Shown: in pieces, positions 23,063 to 33,400 of the stretch
How the letters are laid out: each line of letters starts with the position of its first letter
How positions within the stretch are numbered: position 1 is the stretch's first letter
Source of the DNA: Cornus controversa
Taxonomy: Eukaryota > Streptophyta > Magnoliopsida > Cornales > Cornaceae
Reading direction: 5' to 3'
DNA length: 64,000 nt
Assembly (NCBI GenBank): GCA_026545225.1
Contig: CM048845.1
Coordinates: forward strand, 84,161,033-84,225,032
The notes under the pieces: model-generated
The model's input: only the letters and a program-made list of their open reading frames with translations
Told to the model about the DNA's origin: nothing
Database searches by the model: none
Made by a program: the position numbers and the translations under genes

Positions 23063-23660
23063 GGCTCCCACTGACATATATGTGTCAAAATTGTTGATTT
23101 CAATGAATCACTTTTCTAATTTTCAAATTAGTTTTCACTTCAACGAGTAGCTTTCGGTCTTACCGTCGCTCCAATGAGTTCGCTATTTTACAACTTCTCT
23201 GTATGTGTTTGCAGTCACTGTTGGTAACATCACCAAATTGCTTTCACAAGCCATAACATATGTGTGTCAAAGTTACTGATTTCAATGAGCTCCGTTTCTG
23301 ATTTTCACTCCAACGAGTAACTTTCGATTTTATTGTTGTTCCAATGAATTCGCTCATTTGCAGCTTATTTGTAGGCATTCGCAACCACTCTTGGTAACTT
23401 CACCAGATTGCTTTCACGAGTCATAACATCTGTGTGTCAAAGTCGCTGATTTCAATGAACTCATTTATGATTTTCAAATAAGTTTTCGCTCCAACGAGTC
23501 ATTTTCGGTCTTTCTGTCGCTCCAATAAGTTGCATTTGTCTACCGAGCCACTCTTTTGCAGCTTTTTGTATGTGCTCGTAGCCACAGTTTGTAACATCAC
23601 CAGATTATTTTTGTGAGATACTGACATTCTGTCTCCAAACTAAAGTTGATTTCTTACATC
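23063..23660. repeat. Satellite-like tandem repeat, about 170-190 bp period, three and a part copies
   Basis: The phrase TGTGTCAAA..TGATTTCAATGA begins at 23081, 23263 and 23433, with a decayed fourth near 23625. Within each unit the blocks TCCAACGAGT, TTTCGGTCTT, CCAATGAGTTCGCT, TTGCAGC and TAACATCACCAGATT recur in order. No ORF spans the array. The unit length is like many plant satellites, but only a short array is present. Confidence 0.8.
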
Positions 23661-23859
23661 TTATTTTAAACCATTTAGGACTAGGATTTCTTGTCTTATA
23701 AGTTTACTTAACCTCCAAGATTATGTGCATATAAATCAACCTTTATGTATTGATCACAATATGCAATATCAAATCAATGCAATAAATACAATTCTTTATT
23801 TATTTATAACAACAACTAAAAATAAAAAAAAAGTCATACTCATGTTTGATTCGAATCTT

Positions 23860-24225
23860 TGTTGTTGTCCAAATATTTAGCCAAGAGAGGGTGAATCGGG
23901 TTTTTGACAAACAATGTACTTTTTCAATTATAGTTTAATAGAATGATATTTAATAAAGCAATTAAGATATATAGTTTCTATACTATTGATGAATTTGAGT
24001 TAACATTAAATTACCTTAAAGTGAATAATGTAATACAAACAATCACAAATTTTTATAAACAATTATATACAAGTAGCTATAAAGAGATAAGTCGAATATG
24101 CATAAATTAAAGAGACAAGGGATAAGAAAAATTAACACCACGTCATAATGAGGTTCGATACTTCTGTGTAAGTCTTCGCCTTAAGAAGTTCTCTTGAGGA
24201 GAACTTTTCTTAAAAAGTTAAGAGT
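23860..24225 (-). mobile_element. Possible copia LTR fragment in antisense
   Basis: AGGGTGAATCGGGTTTTTGAC near 23886 and TGAGGTTCGATACTTCTGTG near 24150 are phrases typical of the antisense of some plant copia LTRs. No ends or target duplication found, so this is low confidence. Confidence 0.3.
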
Positions 24226-24332
24226 AAGGGCTAGTTTGATACGCAAAAATGAAATAAAATAAGAATGAGAATAGAATGGTATGCCCATTCTCATTCCAAT
24301 ATTTGGTTGCGGATAGAGAATGACGTAGAAAT

Positions 24333-24567
24333 TGATAGAGTATTTGACTCCAATTATGAAACGTACAACGTGGAGGTTGAGTTCAAGCTAACGTAGATAA
24401 GAAGTCTTAACGAGGACGTCTCCATCTCCAAGAGCCAGTCTTCTATTAGGATATAGTCTCACTTGACCGCTATAAATACAGAGATGGTCCATATACCAGG
24501 TACGCCATGAATACCCCCTGAGTTCCTTTATAGCTTGGAAAGCCCTTTCGATTTCTTATTTAATTAT
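24333..24567 (+). repeat. Left LTR copy of the LARD-like element (3'-truncated)
   Basis: Matches 28913-29148 with seven or eight differences, including CTATAAATACAGAGATGG, which contains the TATA box. Beyond CGATTTCT the two copies diverge. Confidence 0.8.
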
Positions 24568-25548
24568 TCTTTTTTGTACAAGTTGATTACTGAGAATGAA
24601 TACGAATACTATATTCGGTTACAATTGTAGCAGTCATGTTCTCTATAACTGACTTGTATATATAATACTCGTATGTATAACGATGTTGTATCAAGTTTTT
24701 AAGAGAGATAATCTTGCATATAACTTTGGGTTAGTCCTGTGTTAGTTATGATAGTTACATACAAACAAGAAATATAATAATTTGTTTATTGAGTTTGGTG
24801 TAAAATTGAATAGTTTGCACTGATTGACCTGTCCAACGTGAAATCACACTAGGATGTGATACTATATTACATATATCATGAATTGTGAATCTTGAATTCC
24901 CTTTATTAATTGAATGATTGAAAGCTTTTAATAGTTTCAGTTTTTAGCTAGAAAACTTCACTGGTGCATGTGTAGGTACAAATATATATATAACATCATA
25001 TATAAACCACATGCAACACTCCTCTATTCATTGAAGTGTTATATTGGTTTAATACATCGTGTGTGTGTGTGTAATATACTGCTGTGTAAAGAAGGCCTGT
25101 GTGTAAAGAATGCGGCCGCCTCCATAAACTAATTTGAAATAAACCACCCAAAAGGCGACATGCCACGACCCGCCGTCGCCAGCAATGACTATGCTGCTGG
25201 GTCCGTTCAATTGTTACAAGCAGCAATGTCGGTTTAAATTCTTGAAGAATCTACAATTGCCCAAACAATGATGGTTTGATGTATTTCAATTATAAGCTTT
25301 TCGCCACGTTTCACCCACAACTAACATAAAATACATTCGCTCATAGGTTCTGAAGAGCGACATTTTATATCTAATACATCTCCTGTAGCGACGAACAGAC
25401 GAGTCCTTATGTAAATCACTTTGAGAAGCAAGTGTCTTGTGAAATTTAATCAGGTTATATTGTATTCTCAATGAGCGCAACAGATTCATATATGGAGAAT
25501 TTACCATATCAATTACACGTGTCCATTGCCTAGCCGGTCATAAAGGTA

Positions 25549-25913
25549 ATGGAAGAAACAAGGAAGGAAGCTCCAGAGGAACCAATAACTGAGGACTGAT
25601 AACTCACCACCACCGCTGATAAAGAGCTTCTGCCGGAGCCTCCCATTGAAAAGTTGTGGAGGCTCAGGGCGTGAAGTCGACCGCGAGGAATAGAAGATCG
25701 CAGAATCGACTTCTGTCAAGAAGAAAACCAGCGTGGTAGGTAAACTTCCTGACCCACAAAAGAAAGTTCTTGATGATCTCAAACAACTCATCCAAGAAAC
25801 TTCAACAAGCGCGAATCCATTATCTAAAACCCGAAACATGGGTGGCTCTGGCGCCAGTTGAAACCAAGGAAACCGAAGCAACCACCCAAACACCTCCTCT
25901 CAACATGGTGTAA
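25549..25913 (+). pseudogene. Patellin-like (SEC14/GOLD family) N-terminal fragment, broken
   Basis: An ATG at 25549 opens a short frame (MEETRKEAPEEPITED) that stops, then frames shift. The piece LPDPQKKVLDDLKQLIQE (about 25745-25800) resembles the conserved segment ahead of the CRAL-TRIO domain in patellins, phosphoinositide-binding proteins of the plant cell plate. A downstream frame ends TPPLNMV at a stop (25911). The CRAL-TRIO and GOLD domains are absent. It lies in the sense direction inside an LTR-bounded unit, so it could be a captured gene fragment. The assignment rests on one motif and moderate memory of the family. Confidence 0.4.
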
Positions 25914-27395
25914 TCGCTAAAGGAAGATCAGAATAATGAAAAAATACGAACTGTGCACATAACGCACTGCAATAACTTGAGTCATTGCTATGTACCAACA
26001 TAGTTGCTGGAGTAATTCTGAAAAAAATCAGTTGCTGGAAATCACCAAAAGGGGGGCATCATCATAGATGCAAAGCTGCCAACGACAAGGCAAGAGATAA
26101 TGGCAACAACAGTAATCAATAAGAGCAACCCAGATGTTGCGACTCATATCATGTTTCATCGACCTATGTATCATGGTGTTCTCTGAAAATAGCCATCTCT
26201 TAACTTTCCACCAGGTTATTGTTTCTAATTTTACATTCTGTTTATTGAGGTACCTAATTGTGCTACAACAATATGCAAATGCATTTTATCAATTATCATT
26301 GCATGTCTTCTGACTTTGTTTTCCACTCATTAACAAATATTATTTATTAAAGTCATGGGTGCTTCAATTAACTGGTAGTCTGGTATAAAATACATTGAGG
26401 AGAATCAACCACATGCCACCACAGTGGGTTTAATTATTGGGCAACATACAACAACCAACCGGATTATAATGCATGTCATATTATATTGGATTTTCTAACA
26501 TCTAGAGTTGTATATGCATGTATTTAGTGACCCCAAATGCACCATGATGCATAACCCAAACAATTCACTGGTATGAAAAACCTTGCCACAAATTGGACTT
26601 GCCATTTGGCTAGGTTGTAAGATGCAACTCCATTCGCCATTTGTCAATTGATGGTTTGAGTATTCATTGCTCATGCTACACCAGAATTATGAAGGTGAGG
26701 ATGATAGGCAGAACTTGTAAAACATTGTAATTGCTGCGCCTTAGCACTGACATAAAGAGGATATGAGTACTAGTGTTCTCTTTATACCAGGATCAATTCA
26801 GATATACGAAAGCATTTGACCATAAGCCCTCTTAATTTCCTCTTCATCTTTTTTTTCTTTTAAGAATAATTTACTTTTCAGTAAATATATTGAAAAGAGT
26901 GATATGTCTTTTTAAAATCCCAATAAGTAGATGAAGAAAGTATTGGAGGCTGCTTCAACAATCCAGCAGAAAAGCATAAAGATATGAATGCCTTTGTACT
27001 TAAAACTACCAGTTAAAGATATAAACTGTCCATAGTCACGAGAAAGAACATGAGAGACTTGATATAATTCATGTCTTATTGTTTTGTACTTTATTAATGT
27101 TTTATATTTGTTGCACAATACTGGCAGTTTTTGTATTTCCTACAAAGGCAAAATATTGGTTGGTTTGAAATCTGTAAAAGCTTTATATTTGGTTTGAGAT
27201 AACCTACAGTTTCGTGTAAAACACAAAACTGGGAATCTACTGATGTACTGAACATGTACAAATTTATATAAAGATTTAATATCTTGTTACATGTGCATTA
27301 TATAATGATTCGTATAACATTAGTTTGAGCATGATATGGGAAATTTACACAGAAAGCTGATGAAGCTTGGGATTAATATCTTTCCTTACTAAATG
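25914..27395. other. Non-coding interior of the LARD-like element
   Basis: AT-rich, only short ORFs, no recognised family. Confidence 0.4.
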
Positions 27396-27560
27396 GTTGA
27401 GCCAACTCCTCCCCTTATTAAAGGGGCGAGCAACAAACCTCCATTTATTACGAAACTTTTCCTTCTTAAAGTGTCGACCTGAAATCTCCCCTTATTAAAG
27501 GGTCGAGCTGACACTGCTCATTCTTAAAGGGTCGATCCGAAACCTCCTATTATTAAAGGG
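27396..27560. repeat. 30-bp tandem repeat, five units
   Basis: Units begin at 27396, 27426, 27473, 27503 and 27532, with a consensus like TCGAGCYGAAACCTCC then CCTTATTAAAGGG. The second unit is 47 bp, the others 29-30. The array runs straight into the GC-rich repeat block. Confidence 0.85.
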
Positions 27561-28335
27561 CCCAGCCCTACGGGGATACACCTCCAATGAGGGCTTTTAA
27601 TGAAAAAAGCGGGATGGATGAATCCCGAGAACATTGTTTAATAGCCCTACGGGGGCCCAGCCCTACAAGGGCCCAGCCTTACGGGGTCACAGTCCGACGA
27701 GGGCCACCATACGGAGATACACCTCCAATGAGGGCCTTTAATGAAAAAGGCGGGATGACTGAATTTTGAGAACATTGTTTAACAGCCCTACGGGGGCCCA
27801 ACCCTAGGGGTCATAGCCCTACAAGGGCCTAGCCCTACGGGGGCACAGTCTTACGAGGGCCACCCTACGGGGATACACCTCCAAGGAGGGCCTTTAATGA
27901 AAAAGGCGAGATGGATGAATTCCGAGAACATTGTTTAACACCCCTACGGGGGCCCAACCCTACGAGGGCACAGCCGTACGAGGGCCACCCTACGGGAATA
28001 CACCTCCAATGAGGGCCTTTAATGAAAAAGGCGGGATGGATGAATCCCGAGAACATTGTTTAACAGCCCTACGGGGTCACAGCCCTATAAGGGCCCATCC
28101 CTACGGGGTCACAACCCTACAAGGGCCACCCTATAGGGACACACCTCCAAAGAGGGCCTTTAATGAAAAAGGCGGGAGGGATGAATTTCGAGAACATTAT
28201 TTAAATAGCCCTACGAGGGCACAAGCCCAGCCCTACGGGGGCCTAGCCCTACTACGGGGACACGACCACACCTTTTCAAAGGGCCTTTAATAAAAAATAT
28301 GGGATAATTAATCCAAAAATATTGTCAACCTACCC
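27561..28335. repeat. GC-rich tandem repeat block, five to six units of 125-156 bp
   Basis: Each unit has several GCCCTACGGGGGCCCA-type 15-16-mers, then ATACACCTCCAATGAGGGC, then TTTAATGAAAAAGGCGGGAT and GAGAACATTGTTTAA. CCTCCAA anchors are at 27581, 27722, 27878, 28003, 28144 and a decayed one near 28271. ORFs in the block are by-products of the period. Confidence 0.85.
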
Positions 28336-28458
28336 TACGGGGGCACAACCTGTTAAAAGAGATTTTAGCAAAAGGCAGGTAAGTCCCGCCAAGGTGGTCA
28401 CATGGCTTTATCAAGAGTCGTGCTATTAAGTTTATTAATTAGAATTTATTAACCAAGT

Positions 28459-28540
28459 GAGTCATTGGCATAATGGTTAGGGTGAGACCATCAGAGCTTA
28501 TTAGCTAAGGTTTGATTCTTCAAAGTGACAATTATTTTTT
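28459..28540 (+). repeat. tRNA-like segment (SINE head or tRNA relic)
   Basis: TGGCATAATGGTTAGG resembles a Pol III A box and GGTTTGATTCTT 40 bp later resembles a B box (GGTTCGANTCC), followed by ATTATTTTTT. It is too decayed to fold as a tRNA by eye. A SINE-derived piece is as likely. Confidence 0.4.
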
Positions 28541-28627
28541 AGATATATATAAATTGGGTTCTTATATACCGACCAAAAGTCGAGTCCAAGGAGAAACCAG
28601 ACCATGTTGAGCACGGTCAAACTCACA

Positions 28628-28695
28628 CCCGGCCAAAGCCGGGTGACCCAAGTTCCCGGCCCAAGCCGGGCCCACACCACCCGGCCTAGGCCGGG
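28628..28695. repeat. Three 16-bp CCGGC palindromes in a GC-rich island
   Basis: CCCGGCCAAAGCCGGG (28628-28643), CCCGGCCCAAGCCGGG (28655-28670) and CCCGGCCTAGGCCGGG (28680-28695) are spaced 27 and 25 bp apart. Each has 6-bp arms, and the third is fully palindromic. They lie about 220 bp before the polypurine tract of the LARD-like element. Confidence 0.85.
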
Positions 28696-28912
28696 CGCGG
28701 CTGGGCTCTTGTGCGAGAGGCCCAGCCTGGCCGAGCACAGCCTAGCTCGCCTGGCCAGGCCCAAGTGCAGAAAAAAAGAGAGAAGAAAAAGAGCTTGTAA
28801 CGGTTTACAATCCACGAGTCAAGATAAAACCCAGCAATCCAAGATAAAGCCTAACAGGCCAACCAAAGTGTTCCTAAGGCCCGACAAGCGACCCTCATGA
28901 ACAGGGGGCATC

Positions 28913-29256
28913 TGATAGAGTATTTGACTCCAATTATGAAACGTACAATGTGGAGGTTGAGTTCAAGCTGACGTGGATAAGAAGTCTTAACGAGGACTTC
29001 TCCATCTCCAGGAGTCAGTCTTCTATTAGGATACAGTCTCACTTGACCGCTATAAATACAGAGATGGTCCATATACCAGGTACGCCATGAATACCCCCTG
29101 AGTTCCTTTATAGCTTGGAAAGCCCTTTCGATTTCTGACTTGATCGTCGAAGCGTAGTCGGCCGGCACCGCGCCGGTGCCCTCTCGATTATCCTTTTCTT
29201 GTCTTTTTTTTACAGGTTGGCGTTTGACTAGTTCGGGGTGAATTTTTGCTTCATCA
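28913..29256 (+). repeat. Right LTR of the LARD-like element (344 bp)
   Basis: Starts TGATAGAG and ends GCTTCATCA (TGAT/ATCA inverted ends), with the purine tract directly before it and CTATAAATAC as a TATA box near 29050. Confidence 0.75.
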
Positions 29257-29940
29257 GGAATGAAATAATAATACCTTCCAACATGTTATACTTTTTCATA
29301 AAACATAATTAGTTTTAAAAATGCAAATGATAAAACAAGAACCTTCATTTTTATTTCACAACTTAAAATATAGCAAGTTATATATATGAGCATGTGACAT
29401 GTATATATATATATAGGCGTGTGCCAATTATACAACATACATATTATATATATAGAGAGAAATTAATGCTAATTACTTATTTTATATATATATATATATA
29501 TATTATTCTGGAGTGAGTTGTAAAAGAGGAAGAGAAATTAATGAAGAGAGAGAGGGTGATTTTAATAAGAAGTAGAAATGGAATAATTATTTCATAATTC
29601 AAGAAGATGAATAGTTTTGTTGGACTGAGCATTCCAAGAAAATGATTAGAAATGATGATTTCATTTCTAATGTAGCACAATAAATAAGAAAAAAAAAAAT
29701 AGAAGTAAAATGACTATTCCATTACACTTCTATTTCTGCGAACTAATCTAGTCCTCATCCACTGAGTCAAGAGCACACCCGCTCTCTTTGCGGGTGAAAG
29801 CAAATCCCATCTTTCTTCAAATTCGAGAGTAAATCTATTCGAGAGTAAATCTTTACGGATGAAATGTTTTGAAAGATGGATGTACAAATTTAAGCTCATA
29901 TTAAAGCACCCGTCAAAGAACCCCACGCGTCCATCTCAAC
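29257..29940. other. Right part of the TIR element and spacer
   Basis: AT-rich with TA runs near 29402 and 29486. No gene seen. The right TIR is at about 29730-29753. Confidence 0.5.
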
Positions 29941-29944
29941 GACA

Positions 29945-30215
29945 TCCGTACACGTGTTGCATATTTAGTGCCACTCTCCTCTCTCACACTGTAGAAACCG
30001 GAATACCCGAACACGGCCCACCTTTAATTTGAACCGGTTTCCACGTGGCAAATAACGACAACGTGCCGTAGCAGAAAAAAAAAAAAACCGGATTGGGCTA
30101 GATTTCGCTGACCTCAACCGCACCGGAATATTCCCTACCGACGACCTATTTCTCTCAAGACTTCACCTTTTCCCGAAAACTATATATACTTCTCATTCTC
30201 ACCCCCCATTTCGTG
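29945..30215 (+). promoter_or_regulatory. Promoter of the seven-exon gene: G-boxes and TATA
   Basis: CACGTG at 29951-29956 and CCACGTGG at 30041-30048 are G-box cores, bound by bZIP/bHLH factors in plants. CTATATATAC at 30180-30189 is a good TATA box, putting transcription start near 30210-30220. A CT-rich leader follows. Confidence 0.6.
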
Positions 30216-30355
30216 CCCTAGACTTCTCCGTCATCGCCTCCACACTCTCTCTCCACGCAATACTCACTTTCTCTGTATTTCTTTCCTCATTTTAGCTCAA
30301 AAGCATTGATTTCTCGGTCTTTTTGGGCTCAAGATCTGTTCGATACAGTGTCAAG

Positions 30356-30388
30356 ATGGTCTATTTTGATTCACTATTGAGTTATTAG
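30356..30388 (+). promoter_or_regulatory. uORF1 in the leader (10 codons)
   Basis: The ATG at 30356 opens MVYFDSLLSY and stops at TAG 30386-30388. It lies inside the predicted 5' UTR. Confidence 0.55.
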
Positions 30389-30407
30389 AAGTGAATTTGG
30401 ATCGAAG

Positions 30408-30470
30408 ATGGTTTTGAGTTCATTTGGAGTTTTGGGTCTTTGTTGGTTTTGGGGTTTTTTGCTGTGGTAA
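30408..30470 (+). promoter_or_regulatory. uORF2 overlapping the main start as TAATG (20 codons)
   Basis: The ATG at 30408 opens a 20-residue, Trp/Phe/Leu-rich peptide (ends WFWGFLLW) whose TAA (30468-30470) shares its last base with the main ATG (30470-30472). This geometry allows termination-reinitiation. It depends on the main start being correct. Confidence 0.6.
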
Positions 30471-33400
30471 TGGATGCAGTGGAGTTGCCTCTACCGGCGG
30501 CAGTTGCGGTGTTGACGCTCATGGGATCTGATGGTTTTGGTGGTGTTGGTGGTAGCGGTGGTGGTGGTGTCGGGGTTACGGTCGAGGAAGTCGAGGCTCG
30601 TGAATTGGACCGCGTTTCGATTCTTGTTTCCCCCTCAATTGACCGATGCAGCTCTTTTCTCAGCCAGAAAGGTGAACTTATTTTATTCTACTCATGTATG
30701 TATATATGTGTGTATGTGTTTTATCTTGTTTTATGGTTTGTTTTGATCTATTTTGTGGTGAATTAGTGGTTAGTTATGCTTGTACTTGAAATACTGCTTG
30801 TAGAGGGCAAACTAAGAATTGTAGAGTACTATTTTGAAATGGGAGTGCAAGGGAAGCCAGTCAATTGGTCCCACTAGGATGATGCTGTGGCTAGACGATT
30901 GAGGTGTTTTCCGGTATCCCAATACAGGTTTCTTAATGTTCTATTATGCAGGTGTTCATGTGTAGCATCCCCCGGAAGTGTTTTCTGTGACCAGATTTGA
31001 TGTCTGTTTGTTATCGAAGGACATTGTACTTGATCTTAGCAAGCACATTCTACAACATCTTCAAGTATATTTGAATAAAAAGAAAGTCTTTTTCATTGTA
31101 AATGAATGGGTTATGGTGAATTTGTTATATTGAAGGTTTTGGATAAATAATGGTTGTACAGGGAAGTGAATATTTCTTCACATTTTCATGTATTTTTTAG
31201 CAAGAGGAAAGTTTCTTCATAACAAGTAAACATGGCATGGTAAAGTTCTTAAATTAAAGTATTTAGAACTCCATACTTGCTTTTCTCACCTTGCCTTTAT
31301 GCAATTTGTTTTTGGTAATGGAAATAAAAAGTTATAATTCTTGTTTTGGCTCTTGGAGTTTTTGGTCTCTATTTTCCTTTTGCATCAATAGTCCACTTGC
31401 AACATTTCAAAAACCCAATGTCTTTCTTCTATGCTGATTAAAATGAAAGTTGATTTCGGTGATCATTTTTGCAGATACATCACTTTGTTCCTGTTATTTT
31501 TTTCAATTTGATGTTTTAATTTCTATATTACCAATCAGTAGCTTGTGAGATCATTTTCACTCTATTTGTTTCTTGGAGGTAGTGTGAAAAAAGAATAAGG
31601 ATATGCTTGGTATTAAGCTGGGTTTTTTTCTTTTCTTTTCCTTCCCTCCCACCCCCCTGCACAATTTTGTGGAACTAGACAGAGGTTAATTATGGAAAAC
31701 TTTCCTGGACTTCATTGCTGTTTCATGCTCTCTATTAAACTACTTATGTTTCATCATATGTGATTATGTCAGATGAGGTGGGTTCTGTTCATGCCTCACA
31801 ACCAGCCTTCTGGAAAACGATGCCAGATGTTGAACTTTGTAGGCGTGCTAGTCATCTGTCCAGCTTTCATGGTGAAGATGCATCTGATGACCTTAATTTT
31901 GGGAGCACAAATAGTTCTCAATTATTGATGCCCAGGCTGGATGCTAAAGAATTAAAAAAGAAATCTGGTAAAGTGCCAAGAAGTAGCAGCGGGTGTTCTA
32001 AGAGGTCGCGGATGGCACAAATGGAAGTTTCTGCAAATGAACATGGAGCTGATGATATAAAGGGTACATCTAACGAGCTTGGGTCATGTTCTGCAAAATG
32101 CAATACTGCAGGTGATACATTTTCTGGCTGGCTCAAATAATAATTATTAACACTTTTTTTTTTATAAGTAAATAATAATTACTAACACTTAGTTTCCATG
32201 TCTCCCTAAAGCTTTCAAATTTGGACCATTGTTATAATAATTTGCCCCTTGAAGTCTCTTTACTCTTAGGTTAAAGGATAACACATTTATGATATTGTTC
32301 TTTGTACAATACCCAAAGTTTTGAATGATTTGTTCTTCCTTTTGTAAGTATTTATCTAAAATTTTACACGCAAAAGTGCAATGTAGTTATTTCCTATAAA
32401 AGACATCTGATGAGTATTGATCAAGTTTATACAAATTTATTACTAGATGTACCTATAAATATAATCACTATGTTTCTGGTGTGTTGCTTAAAATCTTTTA
32501 CTTAAAGCAAAAATGTGAACTCACCTAGAAAAAACATCTTTCCTTAGCCTATGTACTTTATTGTTTCTTCAATTTGTTTTTGCTTATTTTCTATTAAAAG
32601 TTCCAGCGTTGAATTTTACTGTTATGGCCATGAATTCATACGTATGTTCACACGACCTATATTTATAACCTTAAATGGGCAAATGAGCCTCAAAACAGTC
32701 TTAATTGGAATTTGGATACTATCCCTTCCGCTGCCTTAAGTACCCGAGGAGCCGGTGTAACTCCCTTGTCATGCTATTTTATTCTCGTTGTTTCCAGCCA
32801 CATTCACTGGCCCACTATAAAGTCTTACAACTAGTAAATTTATTTATTTTTTGAGTTGGATCCTTCAGCTGTGTGCCACTGCATAACACATCGTGTCAGA
32901 AAGAGGTCCTGTAGCCCTTTATAGCACTGGGAAAAGCCTCTCTGAATAAAATGAACAAGATCCTTCATAATGTCTTCCTAGATTTCTAGATGACCTCAAA
33001 TCCTTTGAAATTCACTTCCGCACCCCATGCCATGAACATTCTTATCCATATATGGGTTGCGTAGGTTGTAGATGAGTTTAGCTGTTCATGAAAGCTTTCT
33101 CTCTAACATGCTTGTTCATGGTTGTTCATTTATCTATGAGCCGGGCTTTGGACATTGATTTTGGGCTCGTTAACCAAACAACCCAAGCTTGAGCAGCCCT
33201 TGGCTCGTCTCAACTACACTCATGAACATTAAGAATGTGATATTTAAGGAGCTAGACGGATAAGTTCAATTTCACAGAGATGTATAAGAACATGGAAGAA
33301 AGTCAAATAAGAAACACTTTTTAAAGCCAAATGAACACATGACAACGCAAGTTCACAGAGGAATTGAAGCTCTTCTGGGAGGGGTTTCTAGTTCATCATG

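Larger units (their letters stand above)
24333..29256 (+). mobile_element. Non-autonomous LTR-bounded element (LARD-like)
   Basis: Two direct repeats about 97% identical over 235 bp (24333-24567 and 28913-29148) begin TGATAGAGTATTTGACTCC. The right copy is complete (28913-29256, 344 bp, ending TTCATCA) and is preceded by the purine tract ACAGGGGGCATC. The left copy lacks part of its 3' portion and shows no primer-binding site. Flanking pentamers GAAAT and GGAAT differ by one base, a plausible target duplication. No gag or pol is present. Alternatively the left copy is a separate truncated or solo LTR. Confidence 0.55.
24228..29753. mobile_element. TIR element split by a large LTR-bounded insertion
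   Basis: The left end GGGCTAGTTTGATACGCAAA and the complement of the right end, GGACTAGATTAGTTCGCAGA, are imperfect inverted repeats followed by AATGA/AATAG-type sequence. Without the insertion at 24333-29256 the element would be about 600 bp, a usual MITE size. It is non-coding. Confidence 0.5.

Noticed and set aside
25513-25893. 126-codon minus-strand ORF
   Set aside because: It is antisense to the patellin-like fragment, and the sense strand carries the recognisable motif.
27396-27560. CRISPR-like regular repeats
   Set aside because: The units are contiguous with no unique spacers, and the genome is a plant nuclear genome.
27587-28290. ORFs with repeated PYG/RGPPYGDTPPMRAFNEKGG text resembling a repeat protein
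   Set aside because: Pure translation of the GC-rich tandem DNA repeat. Frames break from unit to unit and there is no promoter or start context.
28501-28900. ORFs of about 100 codons on both strands in the GC-rich island
   Set aside because: High GC lowers stop frequency. The sequence is palindromic repeat DNA near a polypurine tract, with no family resemblance.
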